This document shows, in pieces, positions 11,098 through 21,652 of a stretch of 64,000 nt of DNA. Below the pieces are notes generated by a model. That model was not told the origin of the DNA, did no database searches, and worked only from the letters and a program-made list of their open reading frames with translations. The translations under genes were made by a program, and so were the position numbers. Numbering within the stretch: position 1 is the first letter of the stretch; each line of letters begins with the position of its first letter. Origin of the DNA: Amphirosellinia nigrospora (Eukaryota; Ascomycota; Sordariomycetes; Xylariales; Xylariaceae); NCBI GenBank assembly GCA_004123355.1, contig SCHM01000001.1:9000193-9064192 (forward strand). Direction: 5' to 3'.

Positions 11098-12434
11098 ATG
11101 AACCCCAGAGGTCGTGATGGCTCTGGCGGGCGAGGAGACCACAGAGGTCGTTCTGATCGTGGCGGCCATGGCCGAAGTCATCGCACTGATGATAGATCTC
11201 TAGGGTTTGACGCCAATACCAATAGCCAGTCTACTCCTACGATACTCGAAGGTAAAAGAGAATATGTCATGGGCATACTCCCGATGATACCGCCAGATGC
11301 TCATATTACCATGTCTATTGACTTGAACTCCGACTTCTCTGGTCCTATGAAACTCAGAGGCAACACAAAACGTGTGCTGGGCATACTCCAGATGATGCAG
11401 CCAGATGCTGATACCGACGTGTCACTTTACGATAATACTAATGACCAATCTACCCCCATTATTATTAAGGGCCCTATAGGAGATGTCGTGGACATCATTC
11501 GGCGCATGTCGTCTGAGTCCCACGTTGATATGTCCTTCAGGCAAAACTCCACCGCATTCAAAACTCTTACTACCACCAAGAGAAACACGGGCGATGAAGA
11601 ACGTCCTAAGTCGAAGAGACGGACGCCCGACCTCAGGGACCCTGAGGTCTGTGGGAATTGTGGAGTCCAAGACCACAAAGCAGCGTTCTGTGCCAAACCA
11701 GGCGCAAGTGGTTGGATGGAGGCCTGTCCAAAATGCGACAGTACCAAACACCTCTACGAAATGTGCCCGCAACGGAATAAAGGCGAGGAAGACTTCGTCT
11801 ATCTAGTGTACAATCGCCAGAGAAAGCCTCCCGTCAAAAGCTCGTTGAAATTGGGCAAGGTCATCGATAATGAACTCGCGCGAATCGGCACGCGCTGGCG
11901 CGGGTCACAGGTTATGGAACTGCCATACTCGGCCCAATTCGCGATAAAAGAAGCCCAAAAGCGTCGTCCTGAACGTTGGGGATATCCTCATGTAGGGAAG
12001 CCATCAGAGGAAGCTAAGAGGCGAATCCCTGAGCCGGATAGAACGAATCTTACGCTATGGAAAGCGGCCAGAGTCTTAGATCAACAGTCGTGGTCTCGGC
12101 ACGAAGTGGTTAATCCGCCAGAAGATGGACGTATATCTACCATTCGTTCAGCTGGTAACGGTAAGGAGTATAAACGGTCCGTTCTCAAAGTTTTAACGGC
12201 GATTTACCATACTCCAAGCGCCGTAACCTTATGGGCGGACATGAGCCGTCTCCTGGTCACTTTCCACTCCCAAGAGGCCGACGATCTCCCCCGAAAGATC
12301 TATATCCCCGAGTCAAGTCTGAGGACCAATCTCCCGAACGAGATGGATCGCTACGTGGAGTTCGTCCGGTTGGGAACCCTATCGACTTTTCTGTTGATTT
12401 CTACGATGATGGCGCCGATGAGCAAAAGTCCTAG
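11098..12434 (+). CDS. Zinc-knuckle (CCHC x2) protein with RGG-like N-terminus and three internal repeats
   Basis: A probable nucleic-acid-binding protein of about 445 residues. The N-terminus is Gly/Arg-rich (MNPRGRDGSGGRGDHRGR). Three repeats of roughly 45 residues follow, each with a pattern like KG...VLGILQMM.PDA...VSL (REYVMGILPMIPPDAH, KRVLGILQMMQPDAD, GDVVDIIRRMSSESH). Two adjacent CX2CX4HX4C knuckles come next: CGNCGVQDHKAAFC and CPKCDSTKHLYEMC. Then a basic linker and a charged tail. The frame changes near 12185-12200, in or beside a TTTT run. After it the protein-like frame continues as KRRNLMGGHEPSPGHF to an acidic end at 12434. Without the shift the frame runs on to 12546 with unnatural sequence. 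Start chosen at the first ATG (11098). Fungal proteins with paired knuckles are common but their roles are mostly unknown. Confidence 0.7.
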
Positions 12435-14168
12435 CATGAACGCTAGTCGGTTACCCATGTTCGGATGTTTCTTCGTTGCTGCAATAAACCAGCAGCGCGC
12501 ACTTGCCCAACGTAGGTACATGGTTTATCCTCGTTTTCGAGATTAGGACTTTATAAGCGGAATAGGAGGCCGCAGAAACGGATATATGCACTGAATAATA
12601 CGATTATCTAAGGTACTAGTCATTGTTAAATTGGGCATACCTGTCTGTTTATGTGGCCTCCTTTTGACTTATTAAGTCGTTATGCCAAATAAGTTCCTAG
12701 AGGAATACCAAAGTGTCAATAAGTAGGTAAATTTGGACGTTCCACATAGAGACACAATTTGCGCCGTGGGCGGTCTTCACATTGAGATCCATTTGGCATG
12801 ATGCTACGTGGGTGGTTTCGCCCCCGACACTCGGCGACTGTTGGATGCTCCGTTGTGTTAGGTCTTATCAGGTGAGGCTTTTTCGTCTCAACGTGTATGA
12901 ACCGGGAGAGGCAAATTCTTAAAAGGGTGCATTGAGAGGACATCTTGTTAGGAATGAGAGTGTCGGCTAAAGGACGGAGATTACGACAAAGATGCTTCTA
13001 AGAGGTTTGGCAAGTCAAATTTACAAAGAAACACTTATTGCCATCAAAAGCATCGCAAGGTAACGTGGCCCGAAGTAGATGGGACGTAAACCTAGGAACA
13101 CAATACTCAAATCCGAAAATACCGAATGACCGTAAACTGGACGCAATGCTGCTGATTGCACCCTGTGTCGACAATACTCCAATCGCGTGATGCATATGTT
13201 GAGGTAGTCCAGACAGACATGGCTAACCCACGCTCACTCGAGGTTTAGAGATGGATCGATAAGACGTATTGAGTGGCAGGGAATAATTACCAGAAACAAT
13301 GATCGTCCGGGGGAGGCTTGACGGAGGCATGCAGACAAGGAATGAGGGCTGGGGAGCATGTGGCGATCACTGTCATTCTGAAACAACAAGTGTCGCAAAG
13401 GCGAAGGGCAGTTGATTGAGGTGAGGGGTTAGAAATAAATCGAAAAAGAAATGACTATGAAAGCAAATCGAAAATGTAAGTGAAATTGCTGTTAGAGAAA
13501 TGCGCCAGCCTCCACTAAATGGCGGGAATATCCTGTTGAGTGGCAGTATACTGAGTTGGCTCATTGAACAATGTTTTAAGAGTCATTCAACCTCTGAGGT
13601 AAGGCTGAATCTAATCTGGTTCGGTCGCATCCGACATCGCTTATCGCATGAACTATAGCGACATTACCAAGATATCTAGAGCACGTTCACCATGGGAAAT
13701 GGGATGTGTTTGCATCAGATGATGCAATGAAGATCAGACGACAGATACCGATCAATGAGTGCTAACCCTACGATATGCGATCAGCCTAAATCGGGGCCTG
13801 TCTTGAAACAACATCGACAATAAAGCTCGCTATAAAGGCGACCGAGTGTCTGAGGGCATGAAAGAGAGTGACGAGAAGCGGCCGGAGGACCTGCTTTGAG
13901 ACTGGTAGAATGCTGGGCCTGTTGATGGGAAGAAATGATTCCGGCCGGACCGTCTTGTGATTACGAGGAAATACTTGCACTTGGAAAAGAAAAGAGGCAA
14001 GAAGCGCCGTTATTTTAATTGACGCTTCAGTGGGGTAAAGTAAATGAAGAAACAAGAGCTGACTATCGCCATCTTTGCTAAGTTGATATTTCAATAGACG
14101 TAGGTAGGCGCGCGGATCTGAATAGCTCTGGGGTTTCGGATGCGTCTCTAGTCGGCCAAGCTGTTAGA
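12435..14168. other. Long intergenic region, nothing recognised
   Basis: Only short frames of no clear protein character on either strand. Confidence 0.4.
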
Positions 14169-14366
14169 ATGTCTAACCTTCCAAACCAGTATAATCGCGC
14201 GGGTCCAGCGAAATTTGATGCATTTAAGACGGGGGACGGGGACGGTCGTGAAATCTGGCCATGGGCAATAGCCGCCATAAGCCTATGGGCGTTAAGCGGC
14301 CTGGTTCACTTGCGGTTACGAGCGAGGGGTAACGACGAGAAATGGTTGGCGGAGAAAAAGAGTTGA
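14169..14366 (+). CDS. Possible small single-pass membrane protein (65 aa)
   Basis: An open frame with ATG and stop encodes a hydrophilic N-terminus (MSNLPNQYNRAGPAKFD), one hydrophobic helix rich in Trp and Ala (IWPWAIAAISLWALSGLVHL) and a charged tail ending EKKS. No family recognised. It could be a real micro-protein, for example of an organelle membrane, or a chance frame. Confidence 0.3.
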   Translation: MSNLPNQYNRAGPAKFDAFKTGDGDGREIWPWAIAAISLWALSGLVHLRLRARGNDEKWLAEKKS

Positions 14367-15904
14367 ATAAGTCGGGCGCGACAAGGAATTAAAGGTGGGG
14401 TTAGCAGCGGGACTAGAGAAGGCTAAATATGGAGAAGATGCAGGTACGTACAACTGAAGCGCACCAGGTTAGTGACCTGAGTGGGACATGTATACTTTGA
14501 TAGAATTGAGTGGGAAAGTGACATAAAGTGCAAGAGAAACGGGCCCATGCGCGCATAGGTACTTTAAGCTACCCGCGCAGGGCCCCTGATGACCCTTGCA
14601 AAGTGTTGCATCTCAGGCGCTCGGTGGCCAATCAGCGCTCCTTAAGGCTGAATTTGGGCTTTGTCTCCCACACGACGAGCCCACGTATGCACCACCAAAA
14701 GACTCACAACTTCACAACACCAAAACTATAGACCCAAGCTCGAACCGCTGGCGCCGATATCCATTCTCCTCAAACAGCCCATCTCACCAAGAAGCATTTT
14801 TAGCCCATCGCGCACCGGCCGCACAGGATACTGTGGTAAAGAGGCTGTCGCTATCCCCCGCCACATCCACTTCCGAGGGACGAGCCCCGGCCAAAGATCA
14901 CGAGAGTGATCATGTTGGCGAATACCGTTCCTAGTAGAGACGAGACCCGCAACACAACGCGTCATGGCTTTGATTCTATATAGCTAACCGAGGCGTAGAA
15001 GGCCGGCTTCTGGCCTTTCGTCGGAATGGACTCCATCTAATTTTGCGCCTCTTAATTTGTTTAATTTGTCATTTTCTTGTTGTTCCGAGATGTGTCGGAG
15101 TGGCTGGACATAACGGTGAAGACTAGCCTCATGTTGACCGCAACCGGATTCAAGCCTAGAAGAGAGTTCTAGACTCCCCGATAATAAGAAGCCGGCTCAC
15201 CGCAGCTAGATCCCGCTCCCATTTTCATGATTGATCGCCAAGTCCCTATAACCTCTAGCATCTTCGCATCCTTGTGCAGCTCTTGTTCTTGGCATCTCAG
15301 TTCTATACACCACCTCTCTGTCCCACCACCCACCACCCACTCACTTACAAGCGCTGGCACACACTATAAGCCAAGACACAGCGCACTTACACACTTCTTT
15401 CTTCCAGTGACACGTCTGCCATTGTTTCTACGCCTCTTGTCTTCGACTCGGCCTAGAGCGCTAAACAGGTCTCTTGATCAGCCATTGTTCCTCGTTCACA
15501 AACTTCTCTTGTTTGGCAAGATTGCTATACAGCCCCAAACCCACACAAAGAACTTTTTCTATTATTTAGCGGGCCTAACTAAACGCCTGACGCTGCGCGT
15601 CTAATTCGCAAACACCTTCAGTTCATTTCTACATTCTTCCTACTCTATTTCTCGCATACCGATTTTTAATACACTTTGGCGTAAGCCGCATAATAATTTC
15701 CTTCTCCTCTTCAATCATCTACTTTCTAGACGTTGCACTGTCCCACATCATCTCGATATCGTGTCACTCGAGAATCTCAACACCGACAGAAGCAATCACG
15801 GTATTAAGTTACACCACCTTTCCCCATCATATTTTTCCCCCTCGCCTCTGCCTCGCGGGCGGGCCTCAACTTCACATCCCTCTCTTCTTCCATTTTCTAC
15901 GACG
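14367..15904. other. Intergenic; pyrimidine-rich upstream region of the DUF7492 gene
   Basis: From about 15270 to 15900 the plus strand is rich in C and T (for example around 15300-15360 and 15630-15760), as in fungal promoters and 5' UTRs of well-expressed genes. It lies directly upstream of the secreted protein gene. A frame at 14596-14934 is low-complexity and was not accepted as a gene. Confidence 0.4.
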
Positions 15905-17223
15905 ATGCGTCCTAAAGGCGTAACTGCCGCCGCCATCTCGCTGCTGGCTGCAGCACCGACCGCCAATGCCCACACCTGGGTTGAATTCCTCTACCACATC
16001 AGTTCCACCGGCTCCTTCACAGGGGATCCGGGTTACCCCATCGGCTACATCCCTAGAAGTCAAGGTGTGTCGGATGATGCGCACCAGAACAAGATACTAG
16101 ACACCACGACAAACCCAGCCGTCTGCAAGCCGCTGTCATCTAGCGACGCTACCCAATACCCTCCTCTAAAAGGCTCTGCTGGCGACTACATTGCGCTACA
16201 ATATCAAGAGAACGGCCATGTCACACAGCCAGATCTGACCTTGAGACCGTATCGCGGCGGCAATGTGTATGTCTATGGCACTATGCAGCATCAAGATTCC
16301 GATGGGATCAACGACGTATTGAATTCCTGGACTGCCGATGGCAAAGGTGGAAATGGAAAGGGCAAGCTGCTCGCCACTCACTACTTTGACGATGACCAAT
16401 GCTTCCAAGATGCCCCAGGGAATCCCATCGCACAGCAGCGAAAGGCTAAATACGGCGTCGACCAACTATTCTGTCAAACCGACATTCAATTGCCAGCCGA
16501 CCTGCCCTCCAAGGCACGTACACATTGATGTGGGTTTGGGATTGGCCGAGAATCATTGACGACTCGCATAATGTGACAGAGATTTACACCACGTGCGCCC
16601 AAATCGATCTTCAAGGTTCAGTCAAGGGCGCATCAGCGAATCCTGGTATCAAATTTAGTAACAGCAATAACATCGCAAGCGCAGCCATCTCTTCGCAGGT
16701 GCACAAGCTCATCGAGGCGACCGCTCTGGCGTTGGTACCAACAGTCCCCTGCCCCACCGGCGGCAGTGATGCCACCACTTCATCCGATGCTGCTACCTCA
16801 TCGGATGCCACTACCTCCACCACGAAAGGTAAGGGTCATGGCCACACCAAGACCGTCACTGTTACCGCTGCGCCCGAGACCGTCACTCAGTTCTACACTG
16901 TTACCAAGACCGCTGGTGATGAAGACACTACGACTACCCAGACGTCTACCCCCGAGACAACGATAGTCACAGTGACTACTGTGCCTACCACAACCGTGAC
17001 CTCCGCTGTTACGTCCTCCGCTGCGGCCACGTCGTCTGCTGTGGCTACGTCCTCTGCTGTGGTTACGTCCTCTGCTGTGGTTACGTCCTCTGCTGTGGTT
17101 ACGTCCTCTGCTGTGGTTACGTTCCCCACGTCTTTCGTTCCTGTCACATCTGTGCACGGATTTCTCAAGGTTCGAGCCGCTCGCGTTACCGGCCATGCTC
17201 GACGAGACTTCTATCGCCACTGA
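15905..17223 (+). CDS. Secreted DUF7492-type protein, LPMO-like N-terminal histidine, Ser/Thr-rich tail
   Basis: A secreted or cell-wall protein. Residues 1-22 form a signal peptide whose predicted cut leaves His as the first residue (ANA|HTWVEF), the hallmark of copper histidine-brace proteins such as LPMOs. DUF7492-like signatures follow (GDPGYPIGYIPR, CQTDIQLPADLPS, WVWDWP, EIYTTCAQIDL). The tail (about residues 270-400) is Ser/Thr/Val-rich low complexity, likely O-glycosylated, and contains a 6x18-bp DNA repeat. The start was chosen at the ATG before the signal peptide. The frame upstream is open to 15761 without an ATG of better fit. One break near 16515 sits in a GG run. Restoring the family motif before WVWDW would need one extra G. 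No GPI-like hydrophobic end is seen. Function inferred, not shown. Confidence 0.7.
17011..17118 (+). repeat. In-frame 18-bp minisatellite (6 units) in the DUF7492 gene tail
   Basis: Six consecutive 18-bp units of the form ACGTCCTCTGCTGTGGTT. The first two are diverged and the last four nearly identical, encoding TSSAVV repeats. Identical recent units suggest length polymorphism between strains. Confidence 0.9.
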
Positions 17224-18412
17224 TGCTAGTCAAGACGACCTACCAGCCACCAGGCTCATTGCCAAAGCATTTTCGATTTCGCTTCGTGTACATATTCTTA
17301 GGCCATATAGCTCCTGTCACAGGCCTTTCTTTTGTTCAAGCATCAGCGGGCGGCATTTCACGATACGCACACAATCAGGTTCAGGTGTTGCGATCGGAAC
17401 ACGTAAACTCAAGATTTCCTAACCAGTTCTCGGCGGTGTAGATTTGCATTCACCAAGGAATATACCCCGGAAAAACAGGCAGGCGTTTGGCTCATGTGGA
17501 AGGAAGGATTAGGTGCATATAAGGTGCTAGCATTTTCGAGGCTTTGTGTGCAGGCCATACCTTGCTTTGTAAGGGGTTTGCATCGCGCGTATTCAGCGAG
17601 ACACTTTCGGTGTCGTTGCTATCGTGCTCTTGAATTTTATTTCCTTGCCCTATGTCATCAAGACTTCTGCAAAAAGGCATGAGTAAATGGAAAAGCGACC
17701 TGGAATTAAGTAGTTTGCATAGTATTTTATTAATAACCTTCTTCAACATGCTCAACTTCAACATCGTGATAGTTTCCGTCGCAAAACTGAAACTGAAATG
17801 GAGACAGGAAAATACCCCGTACCCTCATAGCCCTACAACTTTATTTGTATCACCTCCTATTAATGTCTTGACTCTAGGAAATAAGCGGTGCGCATAATCT
17901 AGCGAATCGATCCGATGCTATCATTTATACATCACTCGCTGAGCTGTTTGATAATGAACTGAGAATAAAAGAATTTGATGTTTTCTTAATACTATATCAA
18001 TCGACTGATGTTACCAGGTATCTATAGTCTACATCCGTAAGTCACTGAACTACTAACTACCACTATAGGAACCAAATAAGTAGGGGTTTAGATGCCTAGA
18101 ACGCTGTAAGTTTCAATATCTGTTCAGCACTTTCATCATAGATGCTTCTGAATGAATTTATATGACGAACCAAAGTACGATAACCCGTCGTGTTAGAGGC
18201 ATCTAAGAGTTTACCAAGTCTAAAAGTACCAACCTAGGAGCAAAGAACCCCTTAAGACGATAGTTGGGCTCTAGGGGTAAATTCTGTTTCCAACTTGTGT
18301 GGCATTCCGATTCACTGCATTTAATATATAAATCGAAGGAGCTCAAAATAGATCTAAAGAAAACTGTCTATTTTTAATTCATATTCTTACTTACTTAGAA
18401 TGATAATAAAGA
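17224..18412. other. Intergenic, nothing recognised
   Basis: AT-rich beyond about 17900. It contains the 3' side of both flanking genes. Short frames only. Confidence 0.4.
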
Positions 18413-18763
18413 TTATAGAAAAGTAGTTAGGAAATCAAAATACCGACGCCTTCTGGTGTTTTTCCTCCCTAAACAACCTATGGAAATTAGTATAGACAAA
18501 ATAATTAGTATAAAGATGGCCGGGACAACGAATAATCCTACGACGAGCCCAATGATATCGTCCCGACTCAGTGACTCTGAATTCGGAGCAGGCTGGAAGA
18601 CTCCAGGTACCCCCGACATTGTGAGGTTAAAGGCCGGCGGCTGGGCGTTGATATATATCGTCATATTATTCGCCGGGTTGATCGTGATGACATCACGGGC
18701 CACAGGGGCGCCGAGCGCGAGCGCGCTGAGGAAGCTGATTAGTAGGGTGATTGAACAAGACAT
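18413..18763 (-). CDS. Small type I membrane protein, paralogue 1 (116 aa)
   Basis: Start at the ATG giving MSCSITLLISFLSALALGA, a clear signal peptide. The short ectodomain holds two N-glycosylation sequons (NMT and NLT) and the sequence PPAFNLTM. Then come an Asp-flanked transmembrane helix (about residues 69-95, GLVVGLFVVPAIFILIILSI) and a short basic cytosolic tail (GRKNTRRRRYFDF). An upstream in-frame ATG would add 16 residues before the signal peptide and is less likely. It is clearly homologous to the ORF at 26268-26587: shared APVARD, PPAFNLTM, SxSLS and IIG. No known family recognised. It probably sits in the plasma membrane or secretory pathway. Confidence 0.6.
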   Translation of the reverse strand: MSCSITLLISFLSALALGAPVARDVITINPANNMTIYINAQPPAFNLTMSGVPGVFQPAPNSESLSRDDIIGLVVGLFVVPAIFILIILSILISIGCLGRKNTRRRRYFDFLTTFL

Positions 18764-19575
18764 ATTGAGTCGATGAGATAGCGATTTGGAATTGGATGAA
18801 CGAGGCCTCAAGGATTGAGAAACGTATATATATACCCAGAGACGAAGCTATAATCACTCGTCTGTTCAAGACAATGGGCTTGTTAACTTTAAGCACAAAG
18901 ATGATTATGACCTCGATGCTTCATATTATTCCTATCAAAGGATCTTGTTGCGCCGATTACGAAAGGTCGCACAAAGAACATTACAGATGTTTGTAGCCCT
19001 TGTAGAAGATGATTTTAAGTCGCGATTTGTAGCTTAGATTATAAGCGCCGGATCTATTTTACTCTAAGTGCCCAACATTAATAGTTCTTCAATATAAATA
19101 TTGCTCGTATGAAGATATTAAAACGCTGTCAACTAGCTGTGTAGTATTTTATGTAGTTTGTGGGGTTTTAGTTTATGCACCGCGCCATAGCCCTAAGTGC
19201 TTCATGTGTGTAATAGGGGTGGAGGACGGGTTCTTTAAACTACCTTGCTTTATGACTGTTAACGAAAGATGAGGAATCTAGATGGCAATGAGCGTTATTA
19301 CCTCTAGGCTTCTCGAGACCTCGAGCGTTAGGCGAGCTGCAGAACAATACGCAATTGTCTTGATGTGATGATAGACTTCGAGGGCTGTGAGATTCCCTAC
19401 GGCCTTGAGTGTCCTAGCTATAGCTCTTGTCAAGGCTCCTGGTGCGGCAGGATTCCTGCACGCAATAAGAGAATTCGTAAACTCATGCTGTTTGCGGCGG
19501 ACCTCTCATTAAAGTCTTTGTAGACTATTCGCGTTAAGCAAATATTCTTAACATACCAGACATAATCATGCCGTT
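18764..19575. other. Intergenic, nothing recognised
   Basis: AT-rich spacer between two minus-strand genes. It holds the promoter of the small membrane protein gene and the 3' end of the DUF7708 gene. Confidence 0.4.
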
Positions 19576-21194
19576 TCATCTCCCCTGTCGCCTTCTCATC
19601 CGCTTCCTAGCCCTCAAGTGGTTCGAACGTGTTTTTGTCGCGTCGAACCTCAACACAAAGTCTTCCATTGAACCTTCATCCGATACCGCTGGGCCGTAAG
19701 ATGTGGTGATGATCTTAAGAACAGTCTGGCAGCCACGTTCCGCAAGCATGGCGGAAAGTCTTTTCAGGCAAGTCCTACACTGTGCTGCCGTGTTCGGAGA
19801 CATCGCCTCGCTATTGGGAATAATGTAGACATATTTAAGGCGCTGGATAAGATCCCCCAGAATATTCAGGTAGTCTTCTTCAAAGTTCGCACCAACATAT
19901 CGGTTTAGCTCGAATGATAGGCTACTGTCCGTGTGGGAGGCGTAATCGAGACTGAGAGCTTGGAACACGAGGCTTTTTAACGCCTCGAGGAGCGGGTACT
20001 CCTGGTCTCTGCTCACGAATATCCAGAACACTGCCACTTTGTCTCTAAGTAACTTTTCGACAACCTCGGCGCAAAAGTTCCGAATCTGATTCCTCTGATA
20101 GAATGTCGACTTGAGGAGAATAGACGTTGAAGTATCGGCTCGATTCCAAGCTTGCATTTGGGACGACATCCAGAATGCCAAGCCATTATACTTGAGTTTC
20201 TGGTGCATGGTGGGAGCTCGACTCGTTTGCATAGCTGATAGGAAAGCGGATTTATGGTCGATACTGCATTATGATGAAATCATCGACAGAGCTTGTCTCA
20301 CCTGGACCTCACTGGTTGATACACGGATCTGGGTCATGAAATCGCCGAAAGTGGCCATTTGCGCTTGCAACCCCATCCGTTCGACTTGGGCCTTGTCGCT
20401 TTCCCTCTCAAGCTGCGAGCTTAATGCGCGGGTGCTGTGATGTAGAGCACGTATCTCGCTCTGACTACTCGTAGACGCATGCCTCCTGATCTTTTCCACG
20501 TCGCGCCGGATCAACTGGACTAGGTCGCCGTATCGAAGAGCCGAGGGCCTTGTGACGGTATGAATAGCGCGCATGATGCTGCTCTCTTGATAGTAATGCA
20601 GAGCCCGGACGAGAAAGCGCACTATGTGTGCATAGAGCAATGATACGCAATGCTTCATCACAGGCGTTGGGAAGAGTGCGAGCGAAATTTCCACGGAAGG
20701 AAGAGCATCGGCGATATCACTTAGCGCCATTACGACAGTGGTCGCTGTACGTTCGTGCTCGACCACAGCCCCGAATATGAATCTCATAGCTCCCCAAGCC
20801 AGTGATACAAATTCGGGATGGTGCTGCACGAGTACGTCCATTATGTTGCCATAGTGGACCACGCGACATTCCCGGAGTCTGGGCACTTGAGAAGTTTTTT
20901 CGGATTGCTTCTTCGCCTCCAGCACGGCGTTGAAAACATCATCTAGCGTAGACATTGACAACATCCGTTCGGCTAAGTGTTTTTTGACCGGGTCTTTGGT
21001 CAATGTCTCTTTAAAAATCATGAGCGCATCAGTATAGGCTGCTCGCGCCAGCTCGAACGGGTCGCTATGATTGAACCAGATTGAAATTAATAGCATAGCG
21101 TGAAGAGTTGATATGGTTCTACTTACTCTGCATTCAAATTATCACCGGCATATGCGCGAGTCACCCAGGCGGGCGAAGAGACTGTGACATCCAT
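19576..21194 (-). CDS. DUF7708-type STAND-like protein with an in-frame stop
   Basis: Fungal DUF7708 proteins carry this helical N-terminal domain, often ahead of NACHT-like modules in NOD-like receptors. Exon 1 (21127-21194) encodes MDVTVSSPAWVTRAYAG. A 62-bp intron (21065-21126, GTAAGT...TCATAG) joins it to DDPFELARAAY. The DUF7708 core includes EFVSLAWGAMRFIFGAV, LPSVEISLALFPTP and YAHIVRFLVRAL. A helical linker and a second region follow (FWMSSQMQAW, FCAEVVEKLLRDK, AVFWIFVSRDQEYP, ALKSLVFQAL, YVYIIPNSEAM, TVLKIITTSYG). No Walker A lysine is visible. A TAA at 20269-20271 interrupts an otherwise continuous frame (12 open codons then continuing in register), so the gene is nonsense-mutated or contains a base error. 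Divergent from the AAA gene. Confidence 0.7.
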
Positions 21195-21652
21195 CGGAAA
21201 CAATACTTCATTGCAATCAAATCAATGAGTCTCTGGAGATGTGAAAATTCGATACTTGGACTTTGACGTGGCTATTCCAGAAGCCGCAGAAGTCGTAGTA
21301 AATGCGCACTGCCCCGAGGCTTGGCTTCCAGTGGACTTTGGCGGTCGTCGTTAACAAACGAAAACGCCTAAGTGGCACTTTATGCCCGGGTAGTTGTCGG
21401 CTGCAGCTCTGATATGCGCTCCAATTATCGCCGGGCTGCCTCTGCTGCCAATTCCATTTTCGCCCATAATCATCAACAGACGTGTTCAATTAATAAGTGT
21501 ACAGGAAAGACCCCAGACACAGCAGCTGATCCCTGAGTTTCCAATCCGATATTATCGTCGCTGGTCACAGATATGGTGACACATGGAACGGTACTTTGGA
21601 CAGCATTCGATCCGGTCTTCTGAAATTAGAGGTACGGGCACTTATGGATTGA
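21195..21652. promoter_or_regulatory. Divergent promoter region between DUF7708 gene and AAA gene
   Basis: About 0.46 kb between opposed start codons. No specific element recognised. The true start of the AAA gene could also lie in this region if it has an upstream intron. Confidence 0.35.

Noticed and set aside
15085-15165. tRNA-Ser/Leu-like sequence (GTGTCGGAGTGGCTGGAC...)
   Set aside because: The D-arm part resembles a class II tRNA, but acceptor and T stems do not pair and no anticodon stem is convincing.
16798-17220. Minus-strand ORFs opposite the DUF7492 gene tail
   Set aside because: They are shadows of the Ser/Thr-rich repeat; the plus strand has signal peptide and family motifs.
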